In this document: positions 15,501-23,584 of the stretch, piece after piece | Layout: each line of letters starts with the position of its first letter | How positions within the stretch are numbered: position 1 is the stretch's first letter | Notes under the pieces: generated by a model | The model's input: only the letters and a program-made list of their open reading frames with translations | Databases searched by the model: none | Told to the model about the DNA's origin: nothing | Source of the DNA: Clostridia bacterium | Lineage (GTDB): Bacteria > Bacillota > Clostridia > Oscillospirales > CAG-272 | Length of the DNA: 46,090 bases | Direction: 5' to 3' | NCBI GenBank assembly: GCA_017462615.1 | Contig: JAFTQT010000092.1 | Location: 1 to 46,090, forward strand | Translations under genes and position numbers: made by a program

Positions 15501-16742
15501 TTATACCACTTCGATCTTGATGGCGGAAACGCCCTTCATATCTTCGGGCTTCACCTCAACGTGCTCCATCTCACCGGGATTGATCTTGATGAGCTTCTTG
15601 GAGAAGATCTCCTTATCGTCAGCGTAAACCTTCATCGTTACGCCCAGCTTGGGAGCAGCGGCGCGGAAGAAGAGCTTAGCAGGAGCGTCGGGGCAAATTC
15701 TCTGAGGACAGATGTAGCGAACGTTGTTGCCGGTAACAGAGGGGATCTCTGCAGCCTTGGGCAGCGTGCCCTGTGCGTACTGGGCAGCGTACTGACCGGC
15801 ACGGATGGACTCGTCGGTTACGTTATCAACCAGGTCGTTTACGTGCACTACGTTACCGCAAGCGAACACATACTCCTCGCTGGTCTGCATGAACTGGTTC
15901 ACCTCGGGGCCGCTGGTGATGGGATTGATCTTGATGCCGGCCTCCTTGGTCAGCTCGTTCTCGGGGATCAGGCCGCAGGAGAGCAGCAGAGTGTCGCACT
16001 CGTAAAGCTCCTCGGTGCCGGGAATGGGCTTCTTGGTAGCGGGATCGACAGCAGCGATCACAACGCCCTCAAGGCGCTTGTTGCCCTTGATCTGAACGAT
16101 GGTGTGAGAGAGCAGAAGCGGGATACCGAAGTCGTCAAGGCACTGTACGCGGTTACGGGTAAGGCCTGCGGTGTAATCCATCAGCTCGGCAACAGCCAGA
16201 ACCTTTGCACCCTCCAGGGTCATACGGCGAGCCATGATCATACCGATATCGCCGGAGCCGAGAATAACAACCTTCTTACCAACCATCATGTTCTGACGGT
16301 TTACAAGACGCTGAGCAGCACCTGCGGTGTAAACACCTGCAGGACGGGTACCGGGGGTCATGATAGCACCACGGGTACGCTCGCGGCAGCCCATTGCAAG
16401 AACGATGGACTTGCCCTGTGCGGTGAAGAGGCCGTCCTTGGGGTTGATACCAACCACGCAGTGATCGCCAACCTCAAGCACCATGGTGTCGAGCTTAACC
16501 TCAATGTCGGTAGCCTTAACCTTCTCAATGAAGCGGTAGGCGTACTCGGGACCGGAAAGCTCCTCGTTAAAATACTTCAGACCGAAGCCGGGGTGGATGC
16601 ACTGCTGCAGAATACCACCAAGGCTTACGTCACGCTCTACGATCAGAACGTCCTTTGCGCCGGCTTCCTTTGCGCCGACAGCGGCAGCAAGGCCAGCAGG
16701 GCCACCACCGACAACGATTACGTCATAAATCTTTTCTGCCAT
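15501..16742 (-). CDS. NAD(P)/FAD-dependent oxidoreductase (GlpB-like second flavoprotein)
   Basis: The 413-residue protein has an N-terminal FAD-binding VVGGGPAGLAAAVGAKEAG motif, CIHPGFGLKYF at about residue 48, and a second dinucleotide site VVILGSGDIGMIMARR at about residues 150-165. It also has a C-terminal FAD-contact block (VFACGNVVHVNDLVD) and an extra C-terminal segment that includes a CPQRICPDAP cysteine pair. This is the pyridine nucleotide-disulfide oxidoreductase fold. In clostridial glycerol-3-phosphate oxidation clusters it sits next to a GlpA-like enzyme and DUF1667. It probably passes electrons from the first flavoprotein to NAD(P)+ or another carrier. GGGAGG is nine bases upstream of the start. 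Confidence 0.88.
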   Translation of the reverse strand: MAEKIYDVIVVGGGPAGLAAAVGAKEAGAKDVLIVERDVSLGGILQQCIHPGFGLKYFNEELSGPEYAYRFIEKVKATDIEVKLDTMVLEVGDHCVVGINPKDGLFTAQGKSIVLAMGCRERTRGAIMTPGTRPAGVYTAGAAQRLVNRQNMMVGKKVVILGSGDIGMIMARRMTLEGAKVLAVAELMDYTAGLTRNRVQCLDDFGIPLLLSHTIVQIKGNKRLEGVVIAAVDPATKKPIPGTEELYECDTLLLSCGLIPENELTKEAGIKINPITSGPEVNQFMQTSEEYVFACGNVVHVNDLVDNVTDESIRAGQYAAQYAQGTLPKAAEIPSVTGNNVRYICPQRICPDAPAKLFFRAAAPKLGVTMKVYADDKEIFSKKLIKINPGEMEHVEVKPEDMKGVSAIKIEVV

Positions 16743-16761
16743 GTTCGTATGCCTCCCTTTC

Positions 16762-18201
16762 TTATCTTACGAAGCCCTTGAGCATTTCGGAGCCGGCGTC
16801 GTTCTTGCAAACCTCGTCGGCAGACATGCCAAGCTCTCTTGCGATGATCTCGATCACGCGAGGACCGCAGAAGCCGCCCTGGCAACGACCCATACCGGCA
16901 CGCAGACGACGCTTTACACCGTCAACGGTGCGAGCGCCCAGGGTACGGTGGATGGCGTCACAGATCTGACCCTCGGTAACGGTCTCGCAGCGGCAGATAA
17001 CGTTGCCGTAGCGGGGATCCTTTGCGATCAGCTCAGCCTTCTCCTCGGTAGAAAGCTCGGAGAAGCGGGGAGTGCCCTTGCGGGTCTTGATGAAGTCGGT
17101 CTTGGGCTCAGCCTTGAGACCGGACTCGATCAGCAGGTCAGCAACGTACTTGGCAAGAGCCACAGAGTTGGTAAGGCCGGTGGAACGAACGCCAGAAATG
17201 TTGACGTAGCCCTTGAGGTCGTCGTACATATCGATCTGCAGACCCTCGGGATTGCGCTGTGCGCGCAGACCGGAGTACTGGGTGATGGTGTCGCGGAGAT
17301 TCACGTTGGGGATCATCTTACGCACGTCGGTAGCGATGCTGTCGAGACCCTCGGACGTGGTGCTCTTATCGTACTTATCCTGCAGATCCTCTGCAGTAGG
17401 ACCAACCAGCATATTGCCGTGGATGGTGGGGCACATCAGCTTGCCCTTGGTGATCTTGGTAGGAATGGGCAGCACGATGGTTCTGACCTGGCAGGAGGTC
17501 TTCTTGTCAAGGATGTAGAACTGACCCTTACGGGGATTGACGTAGTAGTCGTTCTTGCCAACGTAGGAGGCAACCTCGTCGTTGAAGAGGCCTGCGGCGT
17601 TGATCACGTACTTGCACTCGATGTCGCCCTTGTCGGTCTTGACGGTGGTAACGGCGCCGTCCTTGGTGTCGATGCCGATCACCTTGGTAGCCAGCTCGAA
17701 ATGCACGCCGTTATCGGCAGCGTTCTCGGCTAATGCGATGCACATCAGGAAGGGATCGATGATGCTCTCACGGGGAATGCACAGACCGCCCTTGACCTCG
17801 GGGTTCAGCTGGGGCTCCAGCTCAAGCAGCTCCTCTGCAGTCTTGTACTCCACGTCGTAAACGCGGTTCTGCATAGCCTTGTGCTTGATGGCGGGCAGCT
17901 GCTCCATCTGCTCGTCATTGAAGGCGGGCAGAATAGCACCGATGCGCTTGAAGGGGATGTCGAGATCCTTGCAGATCTCATCGTACATGGGGTTGGCGGC
18001 AACGACCAGCTGGCTCTCAAGAGTGCCGGGCTTGGCGTCGTAACCGGTGTGGATGATGGCGCTGTTGGACTTGGAGCTGTCACCGCCGACATCGGCGTTC
18101 TTCTCAACAACAGTCACATCCAGCTTGTACTTGGACAGTTCGCGGGCAAGTGCGCTACCTACGGCACCTGCACCAATGATGACAATATCTGTCTTTTTCA
18201 T
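16762..18201 (-). CDS. FAD-dependent oxidoreductase, GlpA-like, with C-terminal BFD [2Fe-2S] domain
   Basis: The 479-residue protein starts with the FAD Rossmann motif IIGAGAVGSALAREL and has DAO-fold blocks (SNSAIIHTGYDAKPGTLE, YVINAAGLFNDEVASYVG, ISGVRSTGLTNSVALAKY). The C-terminal 90 residues form a BFD-like domain with CRCETVTEGQ and CQGGFC, the four Cys ligands of a [2Fe-2S] cluster. The closest named relatives are anaerobic glycerol-3-phosphate dehydrogenase GlpA and L-2-hydroxyglutarate oxidase-like enzymes. The substrate here is uncertain: no glycerol kinase or facilitator is nearby, and the upstream gene is an M81 metallopeptidase 41 bases away. AAGGAGAG precedes the start. Confidence 0.88.
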   Translation of the reverse strand: MKKTDIVIIGAGAVGSALARELSKYKLDVTVVEKNADVGGDSSKSNSAIIHTGYDAKPGTLESQLVVAANPMYDEICKDLDIPFKRIGAILPAFNDEQMEQLPAIKHKAMQNRVYDVEYKTAEELLELEPQLNPEVKGGLCIPRESIIDPFLMCIALAENAADNGVHFELATKVIGIDTKDGAVTTVKTDKGDIECKYVINAAGLFNDEVASYVGKNDYYVNPRKGQFYILDKKTSCQVRTIVLPIPTKITKGKLMCPTIHGNMLVGPTAEDLQDKYDKSTTSEGLDSIATDVRKMIPNVNLRDTITQYSGLRAQRNPEGLQIDMYDDLKGYVNISGVRSTGLTNSVALAKYVADLLIESGLKAEPKTDFIKTRKGTPRFSELSTEEKAELIAKDPRYGNVICRCETVTEGQICDAIHRTLGARTVDGVKRRLRAGMGRCQGGFCGPRVIEIIARELGMSADEVCKNDAGSEMLKGFVR

Positions 18202-18242
18202 ACGTTCTCTCCTTATATTTTAAGCATTTTGCTTTTACTGAG

Positions 18243-19754
18243 TTATTTGCCAAAGGCATTTACGGTGGGGGTGAAATCGTTATCGCTGAAGGGGTAGAAG
18301 GATTTCGGCACCTTTTCAAAGGGCAAGGACTCAAGGTTAGAGGTAGAGGAGCCCTTGGTGGCTGCAGGGTAAATCAGATCGGTCAGAGGCCCATAGAAGG
18401 CGCGGAAGGAGGTATTGGCCTTCACAACGACCATCTGGAAGTCGGCGGGTTCATAGCCAAACGCACGGTAGAGGGTGGGATCGCCATTGTAGCGATGCTG
18501 GGTAGTCACCACCACGATCATGTTGCGAATCTTGACCACCGCAGAGGGACCGAAGTCTACAAAGTTGCCGTGGAAGGAAACAACGCCGTCGAAGAGTGCT
18601 CTCACGGTAGCCTCAACAGCCACGGGCGAGAAGAGCTTCTTGCTGTATTCGGCGCCGATCTCGGCCTTGACCGTGCTGCCAACGCCTGCCTTCTGGCAAG
18701 CGGCGACGAAGGCGCTGTCGTTAATGTACATCAGGCCCTTCACATCGGAGGCAAGCGCCAGCACACGCTCAATAGCCTCGGGGCTGTCGCCGGCGGAGCC
18801 TGCGTTGGAGGAGTCGGCAAAGTCGTTGAGGATCACGGGCTTGCCGCTGTGGTTCTTTTCCGCAATGCGGATGATCTCGTCAACGGAGGTAAGCTCGGTC
18901 TTGAACTCGTGACGCATGCCGTAGAAGGCAGCGGCCATTTCCTTGGCAATAGCGGCAGCCTCTTCCCTATCCTCGCCAATGGCGACGACGGAGCTGTAGC
19001 CATCCTTCACGTCAAGCCAAGGCTGCATCTGGGATACGGAAAAGTCCAGAAGCTTTCCTGCTGCCACGTAATCGTGTCCCATCTTCATCAAGCTCTTAAA
19101 GGGCTCGATCTCGGTGGTGTAAGAGCTGGCGGGGATGATCATGGGCACCTGAACGTAAGCCATGGCGGGCTTGATCTCACCGGAAAGAATGCCAAGGCAG
19201 AGCTTGGCGGCGCGCACGCCGGTCTCCCAGACGTCCACGTGGGGGTATCTCTGATAGAGAGAAATGGTATTGGCGATTTTGATCATCCGCTCGGTGACGT
19301 TGGCGTGCAGGTCAAGACCGACGGTGATGGGTACATCCTCGCCCACAAGCTCGCGCACGGCCACGATGATATCGCCCTCCGGGTCGTCACTCTCCACGCT
19401 CTGTGCCGCACCGTGCATCACCAGCACGACGCCGTCCAGGGGCAGATTGGCCTTCACGGCCTCCTTCAGCTGCGCAATGTAGTCATCCAGCACGCACTGC
19501 TCGATAATCGAGCCGGGCTGTGCACTCATAAAGCCGCCCGAAACGATCTCGGCACCGGCCTCGGCCAGCACACTATAAGCACCGCCCAAAAGGTCTGTAC
19601 CCTCATTGCAGCGGTGATATTGTGCCGCGAAGGACAGCATATCCGCGCCCATGTGGTACTGCTTTCTGCGATAGTGCTCGATGGTGGTATTGCCGGGAGC
19701 AAAGGAATTGATCTCCTGATGGAGACCGCCAAGCAAAATCTTGATATGAACCAT
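18243..19754 (-). CDS. M81 (MlrC-like) metallopeptidase paralogue 1
   Basis: The 503-residue protein has the M81/MlrC layout: an N-terminal domain with GGLHQEINSFAPG, LDGVVLVMHGAAQ, GLDLHANVTERM and QRYPHVDVWETG, whose His and Asp residues form the zinc site. The C-terminal MlrC domain includes PVILNDFADSSNAG. The named member hydrolyses linearised microcystin, but most M81 proteins have unknown amide or peptide substrates. It is a close relative of the gene at 20085, identical at most positions by eye. The start at 19754 aligns with the paralogue's start; the Shine-Dalgarno AAGGGA directly abuts the ATG, and the codon matching the paralogue's second ATG is ATC. A GTG at 19799 is a less likely start. 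Confidence 0.9.
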   Translation of the reverse strand: MVHIKILLGGLHQEINSFAPGNTTIEHYRRKQYHMGADMLSFAAQYHRCNEGTDLLGGAYSVLAEAGAEIVSGGFMSAQPGSIIEQCVLDDYIAQLKEAVKANLPLDGVVLVMHGAAQSVESDDPEGDIIVAVRELVGEDVPITVGLDLHANVTERMIKIANTISLYQRYPHVDVWETGVRAAKLCLGILSGEIKPAMAYVQVPMIIPASSYTTEIEPFKSLMKMGHDYVAAGKLLDFSVSQMQPWLDVKDGYSSVVAIGEDREEAAAIAKEMAAAFYGMRHEFKTELTSVDEIIRIAEKNHSGKPVILNDFADSSNAGSAGDSPEAIERVLALASDVKGLMYINDSAFVAACQKAGVGSTVKAEIGAEYSKKLFSPVAVEATVRALFDGVVSFHGNFVDFGPSAVVKIRNMIVVVTTQHRYNGDPTLYRAFGYEPADFQMVVVKANTSFRAFYGPLTDLIYPAATKGSSTSNLESLPFEKVPKSFYPFSDNDFTPTVNAFGK

Positions 19755-19808
19755 TCCCTTCTGATATGTTTTTGCCTGAGCAATTGCAAACGCAATCACT
19801 CATCTTGC

Positions 19809-19837
19809 ATTATGACATATTTTCATCCGTTTGTCAA
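19809..19837 (-). promoter_or_regulatory. Promoter of M81 paralogue 1 and the redox genes
   Basis: On the minus strand, TTGACA (19832-19837) and CATAAT (19809-19814) are 17 bases apart. The box layout and the flanking bases match the promoter of paralogue 2 at 21646-21674. Confidence 0.8.
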
Positions 19838-20084
19838 TAGTTTCGGGCAAATTTCCTCGTTTTTTTTACATATTTTCGCGGCTCAACACCACAAAATACC
19901 ACATTTGATGTTTGGCGTTTTGTGGAAAGCGGACTTTTTGGTTATGCATACCGCACAAGTCCAAAAAATTCAAATATTTTATGTTGACTTTTTTTGAATC
20001 TTCCCATACAATGTAATCAAACGGCAAAACCTCCAAAAATGTGTTACCATCCAATCGGGCGTTTCTCTTTCAAGCAAAATCGGA
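19838..20084. other. AT-rich gap between the two M81 genes
   Basis: The 330 bases between the two M81 genes (19755-20084) contain the promoter of paralogue 1, a plus-strand promoter-like sequence at 19984-20012, and an inverted repeat CCACAAAA (19889-19896)/TTTTGTGG (19918-19925). I saw no strong terminator for paralogue 2 and no supported gene; the 62-codon frame across 19866-20054 is low-complexity. Confidence 0.55.
19984..20012 (+). promoter_or_regulatory. Plus-strand promoter-like sequence with no gene behind it
   Basis: TTGACT (19984-19989) and TACAAT (20007-20012) are separated by 17 bases. The start of this site, TGTTGACTTTTT, matches that of the deoR promoter at 21741. A transcript would run into the 3' end of M81 paralogue 2 in antisense. 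Confidence 0.45.
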
Positions 20085-21596
20085 TTACATTTCAAAGACA
20101 TCTACCTGCGGCAGGAACTCATTGTCGCTGAAGGGATAGAAGGATTTCGGCACATTCTTAAAGGGGAGCGACCGCAGATCGGCTGTGGAAGAGCCCTTTG
20201 TTGCAGCAGGATAAATGAGATCGGTAAGGGGGGCATAGAAGGCACGGAAAGAGGTGTTGGCCTTGACAACCACCATCTGAAAGTCAGTGGGCTCGTATCC
20301 GAAGGCACGGTACAGGCACGGATCACCGTTGTAGCGGTGCTGGGTGGTCACGATCACAAACATATTACGAATCTGTACCACAGCAGAAGGCCCAAAGTCC
20401 GCCATCATACCGCGGAAGGGCATCACGCCGTCAAACAGTGCTTTAACGGTTGCCTCCACCGGAACAGGCGCAAACAATTTGGTGCTGAATTTAGCGCCCA
20501 GAGGAGCGCAGATCTTGTTGCCGACACCGACCTCGCGGCAGGCAGCAGCAAACTCACCGTCATTTATGTACATCAAACCGCGCACATCCGAGGACAGTGC
20601 GAGCACGCGTGCAATGGTCTCGGGACTGTCTCCGGCTGCACCGGCGTTGGAGGAATCGGCAAAGTCGTTGAGGATCACGGGCTTGCCGCTCTCGTTCTTC
20701 TCTGCTCTTCCGATAATATCGTCCACGCCGTAAAGCTCAGTGCGGAACTCGTGGCGCATGGCGTAGAGATCGGTCGCCAGCTCCTTGGCAATACGGGCGA
20801 TCTCCTCCTTATTCTCACCGACAGTCACAACGGAGCTGTAGCCATCCTTTGCATCCAACCAAGGCTGCATCTGTGCCACGGAAAAATCAATCAACTTGCC
20901 GCTCTTTACGTAATCGTGTCCCTTCTGCATCAAGCCCTTGAAGGGCGCGATCTCTGTGGTATACGCGCTGGCAGGCGCGATCATGGGTATCTGTACGTAA
21001 GCCATGCAGGGCTTGATCTCGCCCTTCAGAATGCGAAGACAAAGCCTTGCGGCACGTGCACCGGTCTCCCAAATATCCGTGTGGGGATATTTTTGATAAA
21101 GCGATAGCGTGTTGGCATTTTCCACCATGCGCTTCGTTACGTTGGCGTGCATGTCAAGGGCTACGGTGATCGGCACATCCTTACCGACCAACTCACGTAC
21201 GGCCACAATGATATCACCCTCGGGGTCATCGGTTTTCTCGCCCTGGGCGGCACCGTGCATGACCAGCACCACGCCGTCAAGAGGAAGATTACGCTTCACC
21301 GTCTCCTTCAGCTGTGCGATGTAATCGTCGATCACGGATTGCTCGATAGCAGGGCCGGGCTGCGCACCGAGAAATCCACCGGGAACAATCTCGACACCCG
21401 CTTCCTTCAAAACAGTGTAACTACCGCTCAACACATCCGCATCGTCGTCACAGCAAACGTATTCGTCTGCATAACGCAGCATGTCCTCACCCAACCAGTA
21501 TTGCTTTCTCTTGAAATGCTCCGGCGTGGTTTTACCGGGAGCAAAGGAGTTGATCTCCTGATGGAGACCGCCAAGCAGAATCTTCATATATATCAT
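20085..21596 (-). CDS. M81 (MlrC-like) metallopeptidase paralogue 2
   Basis: The 503-residue protein has the same zinc-site blocks as paralogue 1 (GGLHQEINSFAPG, MHGAAQ, ALDMHANVTKRM, QKYPHTDIWETG) and the same C-terminal MlrC domain. Differences are scattered, with the greatest divergence at residues 35-60 and 360-400, so the substrates may differ. It is the promoter-proximal M81 gene, divergent from a DeoR-type regulator 200 bases away. GAAAGGAA abuts the first ATG; the ATG three codons later (21587) has the better Shine-Dalgarno spacing and may be the true start. No terminator is evident before paralogue 1. Confidence 0.9.
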   Translation of the reverse strand: MIYMKILLGGLHQEINSFAPGKTTPEHFKRKQYWLGEDMLRYADEYVCCDDDADVLSGSYTVLKEAGVEIVPGGFLGAQPGPAIEQSVIDDYIAQLKETVKRNLPLDGVVLVMHGAAQGEKTDDPEGDIIVAVRELVGKDVPITVALDMHANVTKRMVENANTLSLYQKYPHTDIWETGARAARLCLRILKGEIKPCMAYVQIPMIAPASAYTTEIAPFKGLMQKGHDYVKSGKLIDFSVAQMQPWLDAKDGYSSVVTVGENKEEIARIAKELATDLYAMRHEFRTELYGVDDIIGRAEKNESGKPVILNDFADSSNAGAAGDSPETIARVLALSSDVRGLMYINDGEFAAACREVGVGNKICAPLGAKFSTKLFAPVPVEATVKALFDGVMPFRGMMADFGPSAVVQIRNMFVIVTTQHRYNGDPCLYRAFGYEPTDFQMVVVKANTSFRAFYAPLTDLIYPAATKGSSTADLRSLPFKNVPKSFYPFSDNEFLPQVDVFEM

Positions 21597-21645
21597 TTCC
21601 TTTCAAAATATTTCATTTTCCGTATAGCAAACCTCTCAATGGTGC

Positions 21646-21674
21646 ATTATGATATATTTGAGTTGATTTGTCAA
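21646..21674 (-). promoter_or_regulatory. Promoter of M81 paralogue 2
   Basis: On the minus strand, TTGACA (21669-21674) and CATAAT (21646-21651) are 17 bases apart. Shared flanks with the paralogue 1 promoter include GCATTATGA, TTTGTCAATAG, an AAATTT-type block and CTCGTTTTTT. These are candidate operator bases. Confidence 0.8.
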
Positions 21675-21740
21675 TAGCTTTTGAAAATTTTCTCGTTTTT
21701 TCGTTTTCATCCCAACCACCCGGCTTTTCCGTTTTTTGTG

Positions 21741-21769
21741 TTGACTTTTTGGGATTTTTTGTGTATAAT
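21741..21769 (+). promoter_or_regulatory. Promoter of the DeoR-type regulator and orphan gene
   Basis: TTGACT (21741-21746) and a perfect TATAAT (21764-21769) are 17 bases apart, 27 bases upstream of the ATG. It is divergent from the M81 paralogue 2 promoter. Confidence 0.8.
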
Positions 21770-21796
21770 GTGGATATCACACAACGGAGGTTGCGT

Positions 21797-22594
21797 ATGC
21801 TCACATCAGAAAGACAACGGCTCATCAAGGAGGAAGCGCTGAAAAGCGGCGAGGTCTCCATCTCCGAGCTGGCAAGGCAATTCAACGTATCCATTGAAAC
21901 CATCCGCCGAGACATCAACATTCTGTCAGAAAAAAACCTGCTGAAAAAAGTTCGTGGTGGTGCGGTACCCATCCAATTTGCCGTGCGCGAGGATGCCTAC
22001 GACGTCCGCTACCACAAAAACCAGGCCGGCAAGACCGCCATCGGCACTTATATCGCCCGGCATCTCATCGAGGATAACGACAGTATTGCTATGTCCAGCG
22101 GCAGCACCATGGAGATCCTGGCGGGCTGCATCACAAGTCGCAATCTGCTGATTGTCACCAATTCCATCAACATCGCCTCCATTCTGCAAAACCGCATCCG
22201 CCAGAACGAAATGTCCGGCGAGGTGATCATGCTGGGCGGTGTGGTGCGCTCCGACGAGCATTATACGGGCGGCACCATTGCCGTGGAGATGCTGAAGAAA
22301 TTTACCTTTAATAAAGCCTTTCTCGGCGTTTCCGCCATCAGCGGCCGCGACCTGATGGCCTCCAATATCGAAGAAGGCATCATCATGTCCACCATGATGG
22401 ATCACTCCCGCTTCTGCTGTGTGGCGGCGGACAACAGTAAGTTTGACATCCGCTCCACCTATACCTTTGCGGATCTGGCGGAGATCGACGCCGTGGTCAC
22501 CGAGGCGGGGGCGGAATTTTCCGATGAGACCGAGTCCCTGTTTTCCGACAATAACGTAAAGCATTACCGCGCCATTGAAGAGCCGGAAAATTAA
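21797..22594 (+). CDS. DeoR/GlpR-family transcriptional regulator, paralogue 1
   Basis: The 265-residue protein has an N-terminal DeoR helix-turn-helix (residues 1-57: SERQRLIKEEA, SISELARQFNVSIETIRRDI) and a C-terminal sugar-phosphate sensor domain (SSGSTMEILAG, IVTNSINIASIL, GGVVRSDEHYTGG, DNSKFDIRST). Such proteins usually repress neighbouring catabolic genes and are released by a phosphorylated sugar intermediate. Its position, divergent from the M81/redox operon, suggests that it controls that operon and itself. An open frame extends upstream to 21668 but crosses the promoter. CGGAGG is six bases before the ATG. Confidence 0.93.
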   Translation: MLTSERQRLIKEEALKSGEVSISELARQFNVSIETIRRDINILSEKNLLKKVRGGAVPIQFAVREDAYDVRYHKNQAGKTAIGTYIARHLIEDNDSIAMSSGSTMEILAGCITSRNLLIVTNSINIASILQNRIRQNEMSGEVIMLGGVVRSDEHYTGGTIAVEMLKKFTFNKAFLGVSAISGRDLMASNIEEGIIMSTMMDHSRFCCVAADNSKFDIRSTYTFADLAEIDAVVTEAGAEFSDETESLFSDNNVKHYRAIEEPEN

Positions 22595-22611
22595 GGCAAG
22601 GAAATAAAGAT

Positions 22612-23481
22612 ATGAAATACACCTCTCTAAAATATCAGAAATACATGGAGATTTCCAAGGGTCAGGACGGCGCGATCTATAACGGCTTGCTCTTCCGCTT
22701 TGATAGCGCGGGACATTGCTACGTCTACGATCTGGCAAAAAAGGAGCTTGTATCCGAGTTTACGCTTGACCGCGTAGAGGACTTTTCTCCCCACAGCAAC
22801 GCCGTATTTTTCGGCACGGAGAAATATGACGAGCAGGACGAATTTCCTCTGCTCTACACCAATCTTTACAACAACTACGTCAAGATGGAGGATCGCCGCG
22901 AGGGTGTACTCTGTGCCTACCGCATCATGCGGGACGGACTTGCGTTTTCCACCCGCTTGGTGCAGATCATCCGCATTGGCTTTGTGGAGGAGCTTGACCT
23001 CTGGAAATCCCTTGAGAACAACGGCGACGTGCGCCCCTACGGCAATTTTATTCTGAACCCCGAAACGGGAAAGCTCTACGCCTTCGTGATGCGCGACAAG
23101 GAGCAGATCACACGGTATTTCGAGTTTGATATGCCCACCCTTTCCGCAGGCGAGCCCTGCCCCGCCTGCGGCATCCCCGTGGTTTGGCTGAAGCGGGAGA
23201 TGATCACGGCACAGTTTGACGGCTCCTATTCCCATTGCATTCAGGGCGCATGCCTCTATGATGGGTTGCTTTTTTCTGTTGAGGGCTTCACCGTAAAGGA
23301 TTCCGATCCCAAGCGCCCCCCGCGCATGCAGATCATGAACGTGCAGACGAGAAAGCAGATCGGTGATATTCCGCTCCATCGGCTGGGACTGCTCAACGAG
23401 CCGGAGTTCATCTACCCCTATGAGGGCACGCTCTACTACGCCGATTGCTACGGACAGCTATATACCGTTTACTTGGGGTAA
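22612..23481 (+). CDS. Orphan beta-propeller-like protein
   Basis: I do not recognise this 289-residue protein. It lacks a signal peptide and membrane segments. A repeated blade-like pattern appears near both ends: DGAIYNGLLFRFDS with CYVYDL, and GACLYDGLLFSVEG with MQIMNVQTR. This suggests a small beta-propeller. A CPACG pair at about residues 183-187 might bind metal. AAGGAAATAAAG precedes the ATG, 17 bases after the deoR stop, so it is co-transcribed with the regulator and may belong to the same system as the M81/redox operon. A bidirectional terminator follows. Confidence 0.75.
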   Translation: MKYTSLKYQKYMEISKGQDGAIYNGLLFRFDSAGHCYVYDLAKKELVSEFTLDRVEDFSPHSNAVFFGTEKYDEQDEFPLLYTNLYNNYVKMEDRREGVLCAYRIMRDGLAFSTRLVQIIRIGFVEELDLWKSLENNGDVRPYGNFILNPETGKLYAFVMRDKEQITRYFEFDMPTLSAGEPCPACGIPVVWLKREMITAQFDGSYSHCIQGACLYDGLLFSVEGFTVKDSDPKRPPRMQIMNVQTRKQIGDIPLHRLGLLNEPEFIYPYEGTLYYADCYGQLYTVYLG

Positions 23482-23495
23482 TCGCTTCAAAGCAT

Positions 23496-23537
23496 AAAAA
23501 AGAGAAGGGTCTGTAAATGTACCCTTCTCTTTTTATT
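23496..23537. terminator. Bidirectional intrinsic terminator
   Basis: The stem AAAAAGAGAAGGGT/ACCCTTCTCTTTTT has a 10-base loop and A/T tails on both sides. It ends the deoR-orphan unit on the plus strand and the small-ORF unit on the minus strand. Confidence 0.9.
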
Positions 23538-23583
23538 TCCGCAGCACCTTACCGCTGTTGTCCGTGAATTTGATGGTGCACAT
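23533..23583 (-). CDS. Tentative 16-residue ORF at the end of the small-ORF unit
   Basis: The frame reads MCTIKFTDNSGKVLRK and starts one base after the stop of the frameshifted gene. No ribosome binding site is clear. It may be a tiny gene or a C-terminal remnant of a decayed one. Its 3' end runs into the terminator. Confidence 0.25.
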   Translation of the reverse strand: MCTIKFTDNSGKVLRK

Positions 23584-23584
23584 A

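Noticed and set aside
15561..16781. 406-codon plus-strand frame over the second flavoprotein
   Set aside because: It is an antisense shadow of a gene with clear FAD and NAD motifs.
18495..19997. 500-codon plus-strand frame over M81 paralogue 1
   Set aside because: It is an antisense shadow; the same kind of frame appears over paralogue 2, as expected from duplication.
19866..20054. 62-codon minus-strand frame between the M81 genes
   Set aside because: No ribosome binding site or family pattern, and it spans promoter-like sequence.
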